Shown here: positions 39,978 to 48,740 of the stretch, in pieces
Layout of the letters: the number at the start of each line of letters is the position of its first letter
How positions within the stretch are numbered: position 1 is the first letter of the stretch
NCBI RefSeq assembly: GCF_003123685.1
Contig: NZ_QCYJ01000137.1
Location: 1-64,000 of the forward strand
From: Nocardia aurea
Lineage (GTDB): Bacteria; Actinomycetota; Actinomycetes; Mycobacteriales; Mycobacteriaceae
Reading direction: 5' to 3'
Length of the DNA: 64,000 nt
The notes under the pieces: generated by a model
What the model was told of the DNA's origin: nothing
Databases searched by the model: none
The model's input: only the letters and a program-made list of their open reading frames with translations
Made by a program: the position numbers and the translations under genes

Positions 39978-42737
39978 TCAGCGCCGGTCCGCGGACCAGG
40001 CGGCGACCTGGGTGCGGTTGGTGAATCCGAGTTTGGTGAGGATGTGCTGGACATGGCTTTCGGCCGTGCGTTCGGAGATATGCATGAGCGCGGCGATCTG
40101 TTTGTTGGTGAGTCCCCGTGCGAGATGTTCGGCGACCTCGCCTTCGCGAGGTGTCAGCCCGCCGGGGCGATCACCGCGCAGCTCGGCGGCGAGTTCCTCG
40201 GCGTGACTTCGCAAGGGAGCCATACTCAACAGCCCGGCCGTCTCGGCGACGGTCGCACACAGCGTGTCGGCCTCGGCGAGATCGCCGGGCCTGCGGCGGC
40301 GAGTAAGAGTCCGCGCCAATTCGAGTCGGGCCAGGGCGGCGTAGGACGGAGTCCCGGCGGCGTCGTTGGCGGTGATGCCTCGACGGAGTTCGTGCGCTGC
40401 TTCGTCGAGCCGTCCGCCGACGGCCGCGGCCATACCGAGATAGGTATGCGCCGATCCGAGGTTGGTCACGGTTCCGGCCCCGCTGGTGGCGAACAGGTCG
40501 GCGTGCGGACGCAGCCGGGCAGCGAGATCGGCGGCGACCTCGGGCTCACCGAACGTTGCCGCGAGTTCTATCCTGTGCGCGAGGCCGGGCAGCAGCCCGG
40601 GCTGCGGAATCGCTTCGACGCCGGGGGCGAGGCGATACAGCCGTCGGGCGCGCTCGAGATCGCCGCGCTGGACCCGATAGACGCAGTAGGTCGGCACGGC
40701 CAGCCCCCAGGTACTGCCGTCGAGCATCTCGAACTGTTCGGCCGAGACGTGGCCGCCGCGACCGGTCAGCCCCTCGATGACCGTCAGCACCAGGACCGAC
40801 GTCGCGGTCACCGAATCGTGTGTGCGCCCTTCGATCAGGCGCAACCCTTCCGACGCGGTCGCCTCGGCCTCGTCGAACCGGCCCCTCGATATCGCTACCG
40901 CCGACACAGCTCGCAGGTAGCGCCAGCGCGCGAGCGGCCTGCGTGAGCGTTGCGCCAGTTGTCGCATCGGCGCCAGCTCCGCTTCGGCCTCATCGAGCCT
41001 GCCGAGCATCATGAGCGCGTCATAGCGCCACAGCCGACCCCAGAGAGCGGTATCGTCGTCGTGCTCGGACTCACCGAGCACCAGCATTTGTTCGCTGAGG
41101 TGGAGCCGCTCGTGCACCCCGCCCGGGTCCGAGCGCGCCATCTGCCTGGCCCGCAGGGCCGACCGCAGCGCCGAGGCATCGCCGAGGCGCCCTGCCATCG
41201 CCAGTGCTTGGGCCGAGATCCGATCGCAGTCCGCGCCGCCGACGAAACCCGCCTCGCCCGCCCGCAGGGCCAGCAGCCGAACTCGCAGCGAGCTGTCCTC
41301 GGCGGGCAGCTGGGCCAGCGCCTCGGCGGCCAATCGCGCACCGGTGAACGTGCCCCAGGGATCGGATACCCCTTCGATCGCCAGTGCGACCGCACCCAGC
41401 GCGTGCGGGTCGGCGGCCGCGCGTGCTATCTCGGCTGACTGCGCCAACACCGTTTCGGCGGTGCGGATGTCACCGTTGCGCAGCAGCGCGATCCCGTGGC
41501 CGAGCAGAAGTCTCGCCCGATACTGGTCGGTCAGCGCGGCGACTTCCATTGCCCGCCGGTAGAATTCGGCGGCCTGCTCCCACGCAAGGCTCGCCAGCGC
41601 CCGGTCGCCCGCTCTCTCGGCCCACTCGACCGCCTGCCGCGGGTCCCCCATCGGAAGCGCGGTCAACCAGTGATGGGCGATCTCACCGGCACGTTCGTCG
41701 GCGTCGGATCGTGCGCTCAACCACGCCGCGAGTCCGGCGTGGGCGACCGCGCGCGCCGCCGTCGGCAGACCCGCCCGAACGCCTTCACGAATGAGATCCT
41801 GACGGAAGCGCCAGCCGTCCGCGCGGATCAGCAGACCCGCGAGTTCGGCTTCATCGAGGGCGGCGAGCACGACCGGGAGCGGGTGTTCGGTCACCGCCGC
41901 CAAACTCGCCGGTTCCGCTTCGTCGCCCAGTGCTGCCGCGGTCGACATCAATTCGCGACAGGGCGCACTGAGCCTGGCCAGTCGTGCGCGGACCGCGTCG
42001 AGCGCACCGGCGGGAAGGATATCCGCGTCGGCGCCGATCAGAGGGGCCATCTCCGTGACGAAGAAGGGATTGCCCCCGGTTCGGCGCACTACCGCGGCCG
42101 CGACGTCGTCGGAGATCTGTTGGCCCGTCATGAGTTCGAGCTGACGCCGCACATCGTCGGCGGGCAGACCCGCCAGACGAATCCGAGTCTGCGCGGCCTC
42201 GTGAGCCAGCGTGGGCAGCACTGCCGTCAATGCGGACCCGCCGTCGATCTCGGTGTCGCGATAGGCCGCGACCAGCATGAGACGGGACTCGGCCATGCCG
42301 CGCACCACATGCACAAGCAACGCCAACGTGGCGGCATCCGTCCATTGCAGATCATCGAGCACGACCAGCATCCCGTGCGGCTCGGCCACCTCCCGAAGCC
42401 ACTGCGTGAACTCCTCGAAATCTTCGAAACGTGCTGTGGCAGAGTCATTTTCGGAACCACCGCTGGTCAAGGTCGATGGCAGAGAAGCTCCGAGTCCACG
42501 TGCGACCTGGCGGAAGATCCAGTACGGCGGACTGCCCGCGTCGTCGCTCGCGCGCCCCCACGCGACCGACATCCCCACCCTGCCTGCACGCGCCGCGGCC
42601 TCCCGCGCGAGACACGTCTTACCGATTCCCGGCTCCCCCGCGATCAGAACCAGACGACCGCGCCCCGAGACGACTTCGCCGAGGTGAACGGCGAGCAACT
42701 CGGACTCATGGACGCGTCCGACGAAATCACCACCCAT
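39978..42737 (-). CDS. Large ATP-binding LuxR (LAL) regulator
   Basis: A 919-residue LAL-family regulator: N-terminal AAA/STAND ATPase, long helical TPR-like middle, and C-terminal LuxR helix-turn-helix. Walker A is GEPGIGKT (34-41); Walker B is MLVVLDDLQWTD. Sensor-like motifs AAYRDTEIDG and RTGGNPFFVTEM follow. The HTH at ~860-915 is LTPREGEVAEHLARGLTNKQIAALMHISERTAESHVQHILTKLGF (positions 40002-40136). MalT-type relatives are activated by a bound inducer plus ATP. Which genes it controls is not evident, as neighbours are secreted proteins and a hydrolase remnant. The ATG at 42737 gives the standard FVGRVHESELL start. Confidence 0.9.
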   Translation of the reverse strand: MGGDFVGRVHESELLAVHLGEVVSGRGRLVLIAGEPGIGKTCLAREAAARAGRVGMSVAWGRASDDAGSPPYWIFRQVARGLGASLPSTLTSGGSENDSATARFEDFEEFTQWLREVAEPHGMLVVLDDLQWTDAATLALLVHVVRGMAESRLMLVAAYRDTEIDGGSALTAVLPTLAHEAAQTRIRLAGLPADDVRRQLELMTGQQISDDVAAAVVRRTGGNPFFVTEMAPLIGADADILPAGALDAVRARLARLSAPCRELMSTAAALGDEAEPASLAAVTEHPLPVVLAALDEAELAGLLIRADGWRFRQDLIREGVRAGLPTAARAVAHAGLAAWLSARSDADERAGEIAHHWLTALPMGDPRQAVEWAERAGDRALASLAWEQAAEFYRRAMEVAALTDQYRARLLLGHGIALLRNGDIRTAETVLAQSAEIARAAADPHALGAVALAIEGVSDPWGTFTGARLAAEALAQLPAEDSSLRVRLLALRAGEAGFVGGADCDRISAQALAMAGRLGDASALRSALRARQMARSDPGGVHERLHLSEQMLVLGESEHDDDTALWGRLWRYDALMMLGRLDEAEAELAPMRQLAQRSRRPLARWRYLRAVSAVAISRGRFDEAEATASEGLRLIEGRTHDSVTATSVLVLTVIEGLTGRGGHVSAEQFEMLDGSTWGLAVPTYCVYRVQRGDLERARRLYRLAPGVEAIPQPGLLPGLAHRIELAATFGEPEVAADLAARLRPHADLFATSGAGTVTNLGSAHTYLGMAAAVGGRLDEAAHELRRGITANDAAGTPSYAALARLELARTLTRRRRPGDLAEADTLCATVAETAGLLSMAPLRSHAEELAAELRGDRPGGLTPREGEVAEHLARGLTNKQIAALMHISERTAESHVQHILTKLGFTNRTQVAAWSADRR

Positions 42738-42817
42738 GTCCGAAACGATAGTTCGGGCAACAGGCGCGACGAAGATCTCGCGCCCAACCACCCGCGAAAC
42801 CCCGCAAAGACACGAGC

Positions 42818-43195
42818 CCCACGCTGCAACTCGGCGACACCGTACTCACCGATGGTCTCGATACCGACAGCGCACGGCTGCGCGAATTCCTCACTCTCGC
42901 ACGCTCACCGGTGGCGGATGGACAGCCGCTGCCAGCTGCGACGGTGGCGGCGGTGCGACGCGCTCACGGCGGGCGCCTGCCTCGAGAAGCGCGACCACGG
43001 CTGGAGGCGATCCGCGCGCACGGCACTCCCACCCTGGTCGCCTCGGGCGGTCACGCCCCCGCACTGGAACGCATATGCGACAGGCTCGCCGACGTGTTGG
43101 ACTCACAGCGGGAGGTCGCACCGGGCGCAGGGCATTTCGTCCCGGCAGCACCGGGTTTCGCCGAGCGCCTGGAGCGGTTCCTCGTTTCGGTGTAG
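42818..43195 (+). pseudogene. Alpha/beta hydrolase, C-terminal remnant
   Basis: Only the last ~120 residues of an alpha/beta hydrolase are readable: GDTVLTDGLDTDSARLREFL, a helix LPAATVAAVRRAH, then the strand with the usual acid position ..IRAHGTPTLVASGGHAPALERICDRLADVL and the catalytic-His strand VAPGAGHFVPAAPGFAERLERFL. The oxyanion strand and nucleophile elbow that should precede it are absent; sequence upstream (before ~42818) is not coding in this frame. It is thus a 5'-truncated gene. It lies divergent from the LuxR-family gene. Confidence 0.7.
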
Positions 43196-43666
43196 GCCGG
43201 TGTCCGGCCGGTTCACCCATCGGCGAGCGGTTTTCGACGTACCCGATAGGCGCCGAGTGTCGATATTCGGGCATCGGCGATCAACGCTCCGAAAATCGTG
43301 TGCGGGGCGACGACGCCGCTAGCCGAAAATGTCGGTATATATCAAGCGCGACAGTGGTGGTACAAAATGGGGCAGCATGCACGTTTGACCGGCCGCGACT
43401 CGTCTTGCGAGAATCGACTCGGCCACCTACGAAGGCGGTCGTCGAACAATTCTGATAGCCGACACACCCGGGGGGCCTGCTCCCGGTCTAGTCGCCGGTA
43501 ATGCACGTCACCGCGAGTTCCCCGGGGGAACACGAACATCTCGACAATCGAATCCATCCTCCCGCCGCGGAACTCACAGAGACGGACTGCATGAATCTCG
43601 CGGTGGGTGACTCCTTTGCTTCTTGTTCTCGACTTTCGGTCTCGGATCGACCAGCGATAGGAAAGC
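43196..43666. other. Intergenic, no gene seen
   Basis: About 470 bases after a hydrolase remnant. It is less GC-rich around 43320-43460. No frame has both a ribosome binding site and a protein-like sequence. It probably includes residual decayed sequence and the promoter for the small Cys-rich frame that follows. Confidence 0.4.
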
Positions 43667-43915
43667 ATGCGCGAAGTCACGCAAATCAACGACGACGATC
43701 TCCGGCCCACTTGCGCTTTCTGTTTCACCACGCCCGCGGAAGCCGACGGCACCCTCTGTGCCGAGTGCATCGCCTGGATCGATCACCGATCGACTCACAC
43801 GCGGCGGCGCACCCGCCGGGATCGGCCACCACGGCCCGATCCGACGACCGGTCGACCGCGGCCCCCGGCCTGTCGCCCCCATCACCGGTGGACCGCTCCG
43901 AGGCAGACGAACTGA
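43667..43915 (+). CDS. Small Cys-rich (zinc-ribbon-like) protein
   Basis: An 82-residue frame with a good ribosome binding site (AGGAAA, ATG at 43667). The first 40 residues contain two CxxC pairs, PTCAFCFTTP and GTLCAECIAW, spaced 10 residues apart, as in a compact zinc ribbon. The rest is a Pro/Arg-rich tail with low complexity and may be disordered. It lies directly upstream of the XRE-type regulator on the same strand, 155 bp away. I do not recognise a family; it could be a chance frame. Confidence 0.4.
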   Translation: MREVTQINDDDLRPTCAFCFTTPAEADGTLCAECIAWIDHRSTHTRRRTRRDRPPRPDPTTGRPRPPACRPHHRWTAPRQTN

Positions 43916-44070
43916 TTTCTGCGACACCGTCCTTTCCCTCGCCTGCCACGACCGAAAGAACAATCCGCTGCCACTGCCACCCGACGTCCCTGCTCTCGTG
44001 GGCGAAGTCGCACCATCGAGATGGTGGGCTTACCATGGCGTTTCGGTGAGATACGGAACAGGTGGTGGGC

Positions 44071-44802
44071 ATGGATGGTTCGATCGCGGACTATCTTCGG
44101 GAACGCCGAGAAGCCGCCGGGCTGACACGCGCGAACCTCAGTAGGCGAGCAGGCCTGTCCGTGGGGTTGATCCAGAAGATCGAGCAGGGTTCACGGCCCG
44201 CGACACTCGACGCGCTCGCCCCACTGTTCGAGGTCCTCGAGGTTCCCCCACCCATGCGCGACCACATCATCGGCCTCAGCCTCCCCCCGCGCATGAACTC
44301 CTCGCTCAGCAGCGACGCCGACGCGGTGAACCCCGCCGACTTGGCCGTGCTCAACGGGTTCACCTACCCTGCCTGTTTCCAGTCCCAACCCACCTTCGAC
44401 GTGCTCGCGGTCAATCAGGCATGGACGCGCTGGTTCCCCGGTTTGGAGCCCGGGGTCAACATCATCGAATGGTCGATGCTCGACCCGACGGCGCGACGAA
44501 TACTTCCGCAGTGGCGCAGGCAGACCCACCTCCTCGTCTACGTCCTACGCATGATGGGTCCGGGGCTCGTCCCCGATGAACGCATCGAACAGATTGCCCG
44601 AGCCTGTGCGGCAGCACCGGAATGGGAAGAACTGTGGAGCACCGAGGTCACGCCACAGGACATTCCGAGGCCGACCATCCTCATCAACGACCCGGACACC
44701 GGCCGGATCCGCGAAATGTACACCTCCTCACTCAAATTCGACTTCCCCCGCCGTCACTGGTGGATGTACACCCTGGCCCCGGCGGACCACGAAAGCGCGT
44801 AG
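44071..44802 (+). CDS. XRE regulator with MmyB-like sensor domain
   Basis: A 243-residue regulator. Residues 3-60 are a Cro/C1-type HTH: IADYLRERREAAGLTRANLSRRAGLSVGLIQKIEQGSRPATLDALAPLF (positions 44080-44226), recognition helix SVGLIQKIEQG. Residues ~85-235 match the MmyB-like ligand-binding (PAS-like) domain: YPACFQSQPTFDVLAVNQAWTRWFPGLEPGVNIIEWSMLDPTARR and the ending FDFPRRHWWMYTLAP. In Streptomyces MmyB such domains bind fatty-acid-like ligands. The ATG at 44071 follows AGGTGG. No divergent partner; the target is unknown. Confidence 0.87.
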   Translation: MDGSIADYLRERREAAGLTRANLSRRAGLSVGLIQKIEQGSRPATLDALAPLFEVLEVPPPMRDHIIGLSLPPRMNSSLSSDADAVNPADLAVLNGFTYPACFQSQPTFDVLAVNQAWTRWFPGLEPGVNIIEWSMLDPTARRILPQWRRQTHLLVYVLRMMGPGLVPDERIEQIARACAAAPEWEELWSTEVTPQDIPRPTILINDPDTGRIREMYTSSLKFDFPRRHWWMYTLAPADHESA

Positions 44803-44841
44803 GCCGAACCCGTGCACCCCGAGCGGTCGCCGACCGCCGCC

Positions 44842-45775
44842 TCAGAACTGTTGGTTGCCGTAATCACGGAACCAGGCCACGATCTGATCGTGGTCGGTAG
44901 TCCTGGCCAATGCCAGCAGGAGTAGCACGCGTGCTTTCCTGGGAGCGAGGTCGCCGCCGCTGACGACGCCCATCTTCGGGTCGACGGTGATCGCGCCGGA
45001 GCCGTAGGCGTTGGTGGCCACCATGGCGACACCCTCGGCCGCCCTCGCGGCGGTCGCCTGGTCCGGCGAGGGCGTGCCCGCGAAGACGATGCCCTCGACG
45101 CCCGAGTCGACGGCGGCGGTGATGGGCTCGGCAGGAGCGCCGAGGTAGCTGTGGACGATGTCGACGCGAGGGAGGGCGCCGTTGTTGATCGTGGTCAGGT
45201 CGAACGGCGTTGTCCAGCGGGCGGGATCGTCACAGTGTCGGACACGAGCGGGCGCGCGTTGCAGGCGGATACCGGCCTGGTCGATGGTGCCGAGGTCGCC
45301 GTATTCGCGGGTGGTGAAGGTGTTCACGCGGGTCGAGTCGGTTTTCGTGGCGTCGCGGGCGGGCAGGATCTGGTCGTTGAGGGTGATGACAGTGCCGAAA
45401 CAGGTGGTCCGGTTGCTCGCTGCCAGGCGAATCGCGTTGTACAGGTTGACCGGTCCGTCGCTCCCGATCGCGGTCCAAGGTCGCATCGCACCGGTCACCA
45501 CAACCGGTTTCGTGCTGCGCAGGGTGAGGTCGAGGAAATAGCTCAGCTCTTCCATGGTGGCCGAGCCTGTGCTGACCGGCGGAGTCATGGTCTTCGAGGC
45601 GGCGCTCGACCAGCCGAGCCAGATCGTAGAGGTCGGTGACGGTGTACTCACCGGACCCCTTCTGCCCGAAGTCCTCGGTCGACAAAGCCGCGAGTTCACC
45701 GATTTCAGGACGCAGGAAGTCGACGAGCCATCCACGAGCACATCACTCCCCGGCGGTACCTCGATCCGATACCGA
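44842..45775 (-). pseudogene. Asparaginase, N-truncated with two frameshifts
   Basis: Remnant of a bacterial L-asparaginase. The C-terminal two thirds are well preserved in one frame: TMEELSYFLDLTLRSTKPVVVTGAMRPWTAIGSDGPVNLYNAIRLA, NDQILPARDATKTDSTRVNTF, the domain linker and C-domain (IVFAGTPSPDQATAARAAEGV, RKARVLLLLAL). Upstream, a segment EIGELAALSTEDFGQKGSGEYTVTDLYDLARLVERRLEDHDS lies in another frame between ~45585 and 45715, flanked on both sides by the original frame. That implies two compensating indels. The N-terminal strand with the nucleophilic Thr (TGGTI-type) is missing altogether, so it cannot be active. Confidence 0.8.
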
Positions 45776-45798
45776 GGTATCCCTTGCGCGGCGCGAAC

Positions 45799-46194
45799 TC
45801 AGGCGATCGCGGCTGCTCGGCGGAGCGCGTCGAGGCTGGTCTCGGGCGAGGTGTTGAAGCAGAACCTGATTCGCGGCGCGGTATCGACGACGACGTTGAC
45901 GATGCGTTCGAACAGCAGGGTGTGCTCGGGGACGGCACGCACCGCCCCACCTACCATGACCAGGTCGAAGGACCGGTTCGCCAGCAGCTCGCGGATCTCG
46001 GCTTCGGCCCGGTCTGGCGACGAGTCGACCAGGCACGTCGTGACATCGAATTCGGCGTTCCGCAGCGCGGCGTTGGCGGCGGCGACCCTGGCGGTGAGCT
46101 GTTCCTCGTCCAGGTCGGGGAACCGGCTGTAGTCCAGGGCGCGGGGATGTAAGCCTATGGTCAGTGCCCGCAGGCGCGTAGCTGGATTGTTCAT
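45799..46194 (-). CDS. Conserved hypothetical protein (Rossmann-like)
   Basis: A 131-residue cytoplasmic protein with an alternating strand-helix pattern: LRALTIGLHPRALDYSRFPDLDEEQLTARVAAANAALRNAEFDVTTCLVD (positions 46021-46170), then ELLANRSFDLVMVGGAVRAVPEHTLLFERIVNVVVDTAPRIRFCFNTSPETSLDALRR. I do not recognise a named family; the order suggests a small Rossmann-type or response-regulator-like fold without the phospho-Asp signature. The ATG at 46194 follows GGAGAAG. Divergent from a MarR gene with a palindrome between, so probably its target. Confidence 0.72.
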   Translation of the reverse strand: MNNPATRLRALTIGLHPRALDYSRFPDLDEEQLTARVAAANAALRNAEFDVTTCLVDSSPDRAEAEIRELLANRSFDLVMVGGAVRAVPEHTLLFERIVNVVVDTAPRIRFCFNTSPETSLDALRRAAAIA

Positions 46195-46262
46195 CGACTC
46201 TTCTCCACGAGGGATGTGACCGCCCGTCCGCGTGGGACCATCGGTCGTTGTCCACCAAATAT

Positions 46263-46280
46263 AACTTTGTAAGCAAAGGT
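46263..46280. promoter_or_regulatory. MarR-type operator
   Basis: AACTTTG-TAAG-CAAAGGT, 7-nt arms with one mismatch, between the divergent hypothetical gene (46194) and MarR gene (46298). AT-rich in GC-rich surroundings, as expected of an operator/promoter. Confidence 0.6.
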
Positions 46281-46297
46281 ATTTCCGGGAGAAGGTT

Positions 46298-46753
46298 ATG
46301 TCAACGGAGCACGGTCTATCCCTGGACGAAAGCGTGCGAGCGATGGTGCTGCTCATGCCCCGGCTGGTCGCGCGCGCCAAACGCCTGCCGGTGCCCGAAG
46401 CGTTGCGCTCGTTCGACCTGGCACCACGACACCTGTCGTTGCTGACCTACGTCCTGCTCGACGGGCCGCTCACGGTGAACGAGCTGGCACGTCGTCTGGA
46501 AGTGGCGCCGACGACCGTGAGCCTGATGGTCGGCGACCTCGCACGCCAAGGAGTGCTGGACCGCCGGACCGACACCGACGACCGGCGACGAACCGTCGTC
46601 GCGATCGCCGACTCGCATCGAACGGCGGTGGCGGGCTGGCTCGGCGGCGCGGATCGGGGATGGCGCGCCGCGCTGGGGCCACTGACCACCGAGCAACGCG
46701 CCCTGGTCATCACGACACTGCACGCCTACGAGAAAGCAGTCGCTTCCAGCTGA
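46298..46753 (+). CDS. MarR family regulator
   Basis: A 151-residue MarR regulator: dimer helix LDESVRAMVLLMPRLVARAKRLP, then LAPRHLSLLTYVLLDGPLTVNELARRLEVAPTTVSLMVGDLARQGVLDRRTDTDDRRRTVVAI (positions 46418-46606), with recognition helix APTTVSLMVGDLARQG and the D-D-R-R-R wing. It faces the conserved hypothetical gene at 45799 across a palindromic operator and probably represses both. Confidence 0.88.
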   Translation: MSTEHGLSLDESVRAMVLLMPRLVARAKRLPVPEALRSFDLAPRHLSLLTYVLLDGPLTVNELARRLEVAPTTVSLMVGDLARQGVLDRRTDTDDRRRTVVAIADSHRTAVAGWLGGADRGWRAALGPLTTEQRALVITTLHAYEKAVASS

Positions 46754-46863
46754 GTGGCGAGCGCACGGCCCCGATCCGCGAACGGGCGGCGCTTCCAGCC
46801 CCCCTTGCTGTCGTGGAATCGATCCTCGGGCCGCCTACCGATACGGCGTCGCGGAGCCGACGC

Positions 46864-47502
46864 TCAGTCAGGCGCCGGGCGGGTCGAGTCGACATCCGAG
46901 GTGGGCGCGCCCAGCACGTAACCGAGGAGATGATCGAGGAGTTCGAGCCCGGCTTGCGTGGTGCTGTATCCCTGGAGCATGGCCTGGGCGAGTCCGCCGA
47001 TGGTCATGAGGACGAGTTCGGCATCGAGCTCGGGTGCGCGAGGGCCTGATCCGTCGGGTCGTCGGGCACGGCGGAGATGATCGGTGAGGATCGCGACCAG
47101 GGCGTCGGGTGCGACGAAGGTCTCTTCGGCGGTGACGCTGCGGCCGGTGATCGCGGCAGTGCCGAAAGCACCGAGCACGATGGCTTCTTCGCGGCGTTGC
47201 TCGTCCAGGGGCAGCAGTTCGGTCAACACCGCGCGGATCGCTTCACGGGGTGTGGCGTCCGCGCCCAGTGCGCTCCACCGTTGCGTGAATCGGGCGCCGG
47301 TGTCCTGCATGACCGAACGGTGGGTCGCCAGCAGGAACTCGTTCTTGGTTCCGAAGTAGTACTGCACCAACCGTATCGAGATCCCCGCCTCGGCGGCGAC
47401 GGTGTGAAAGGTCACCGCTTCCAGTCCGCCGTCGACGATGACTCGGCGCACGGCATCGGTGATCTGACGGCGGCGCACTTCATGGTCGACCAGTCGTGGC
47501 AC
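46864..47502 (-). CDS. TetR regulator of adjacent hydrolase
   Basis: A 212-residue TetR family protein. HTH ~residues 9-57: RRRQITDAVRRVIVDGGLEAVTFHTVAAEAGISIRLVQYYFGTKNEFLL (positions 47335-47478), recognition helix ISIRLVQYYF. The C-terminal domain follows the BetI-like TetR_C_6 pattern (REAIRAVLTELLPLDEQRREEAIVLGAFGTAA). The frame runs back to 47661, but the GTG at 47502 with AGGAAGG upstream gives a normal N-terminus (PRLVDHEVRRRQI); GTG 47511 is an alternative. Divergent from an alpha/beta hydrolase. Confidence 0.88.
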   Translation of the reverse strand: MPRLVDHEVRRRQITDAVRRVIVDGGLEAVTFHTVAAEAGISIRLVQYYFGTKNEFLLATHRSVMQDTGARFTQRWSALGADATPREAIRAVLTELLPLDEQRREEAIVLGAFGTAAITGRSVTAEETFVAPDALVAILTDHLRRARRPDGSGPRAPELDAELVLMTIGGLAQAMLQGYSTTQAGLELLDHLLGYVLGAPTSDVDSTRPAPD

Positions 47503-47542
47503 GCGACCCACACCTTCCTCTCGACGAAACACTCCCGCCTGG

Positions 47543-47572
47543 ATGGTACGCCCATACCATGTATATGGTATG
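47543..47572. promoter_or_regulatory. TetR operator with three half-sites
   Basis: ATGGTA (47543-47548), TACCAT (47555-47560) and ATGGTA (47565-47570) alternate in orientation. The last two form the palindrome CATACCAT-GTAT-ATGGTATG (47553-47572). They lie between the divergent TetR and hydrolase genes. Confidence 0.7.
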
Positions 47573-47605
47573 TTCATATCAACAAAAGGGACGAAGGGGA
47601 TGTTC

Positions 47606-48487
47606 ATGCCGAAGATCGGACGATTCACCAACGAGGGAGCCAAAGCGACCTTCCTGCGCACCTACGACGCCGTCGCCGCCAAGTGGCCGGTGCCCTCGAC
47701 CCGGATCGACGTCGAGACATCGTTCGGAAAAACACGAGTGCGCCGGTCCGGAAACGGCGCGGGCGCGCCGATCGTGCTGCTGCCGGGCATCGGAGGAAAC
47801 GGTCAGGTGTGGTGGCGGTTCATCGCCGAACTGTCCCGTGAGCGCGTCGTCTACACACCCGACGTCATCGGATGGGCGGGACACTGCGTACAGACCGCGC
47901 CAGTGCGCGACACCGAGGACATCGCGTCGTGGATCGCGCAGATGCTCGACGGACTCGGCGTCGACCGTGCCCATCTGGCCGGAAACTCCCTGGGGGCATG
48001 GCTGGCGGGTGCGGTCGCGGTGCACCGCAGCGACCGGCTGGCGAGTCTGACCATGTTCGAACCGAGCGCGGGCACCTTCGTCAAACCGCGGGTGGGTCTC
48101 CTGCTCAAAATACTGAAGGCCGGCATGCGACCCACGCCGGAACGGATGCGCAAATTCAACAAGTGGGCGATGCCCGGCTTCGAGCTCGACGACGAGGAAT
48201 TCGCCCTGGCGATGGCCACGCTCGAGTTCCGGCCGGGCATGCCGTGGGACCGTCCGTTCACCGCCGAACAGCTGGCCGCCATCACTGCCCCGACCCTGGT
48301 CTTCTTCGGCGCCGAGACAGTCGTCAACGACATCGAACGCGCGGCAGCCCCTGCCCGCGAACACATCCCGTCGGTCACGGTGGAGATCTACCCGGGAGTC
48401 GGACACGACCTACTGTGGTCCAACCCCGAACAGATCATTCCCCGCTACCTGGATTTCACCGACAAACACGACCACATCCAGGCATGA
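47606..48487 (+). CDS. Alpha/beta hydrolase (TetR-controlled)
   Basis: A 293-residue alpha/beta hydrolase. Oxyanion strand PIVLLPGIGGNGQVWW; YTPDVIGWAGHC; nucleophile elbow AGNSLGAWLA with Ser128; acid region PTLVFFGAETVVND; His in YPGVGHDLLWSNPEQ. The motif G-N-S-L-G and helical cap resemble esterase- or meta-cleavage hydrolase-like enzymes. The ATG at 47606 is preferred because GAAGGGG is 7 nt upstream; the ATG at 47600 is too close to it. The divergent TetR gene and three half-site operator show it is inducible. Confidence 0.87.
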   Translation: MPKIGRFTNEGAKATFLRTYDAVAAKWPVPSTRIDVETSFGKTRVRRSGNGAGAPIVLLPGIGGNGQVWWRFIAELSRERVVYTPDVIGWAGHCVQTAPVRDTEDIASWIAQMLDGLGVDRAHLAGNSLGAWLAGAVAVHRSDRLASLTMFEPSAGTFVKPRVGLLLKILKAGMRPTPERMRKFNKWAMPGFELDDEEFALAMATLEFRPGMPWDRPFTAEQLAAITAPTLVFFGAETVVNDIERAAAPAREHIPSVTVEIYPGVGHDLLWSNPEQIIPRYLDFTDKHDHIQA

Positions 48488-48597
48488 ACGACCTTGACCT
48501 CCGCCGACCGCCATTCGTTCCCGGCCGGTAGTCGAGGGCCCTTCCACCGCTCGCGACGTAGCTGTGGCGATTCTCGATGATGGGCGGTGATCATTTC

Positions 48598-48633
48598 GAG
48601 TGTGGGCCCGGGCTTACGCCCGGACCCACACTC
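48598..48633. terminator. Bidirectional terminator
   Basis: 16-nt arms GAGTGTGGGCCCGGGC / GCCCGGACCCACACTC with one mismatch and a TTAC loop, between convergent genes ending at 48487 and 48741. Confidence 0.8.
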
Positions 48634-48740
48634 CCGCCGGTTGGCCTTGTCGCACGGCCACGATGTCCTGGCGCTACCGCTCGAAGTGCTCGTGCTCGCG
48701 GCGCTCGACGCGGGCGGCCGTGTTGTCGGTATCGCCCGGC

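Noticed and set aside
41496..43322. 608-codon plus-strand open frame
   Set aside because: Antisense to the LuxR-family ATPase regulator; composition typical of a shadow.
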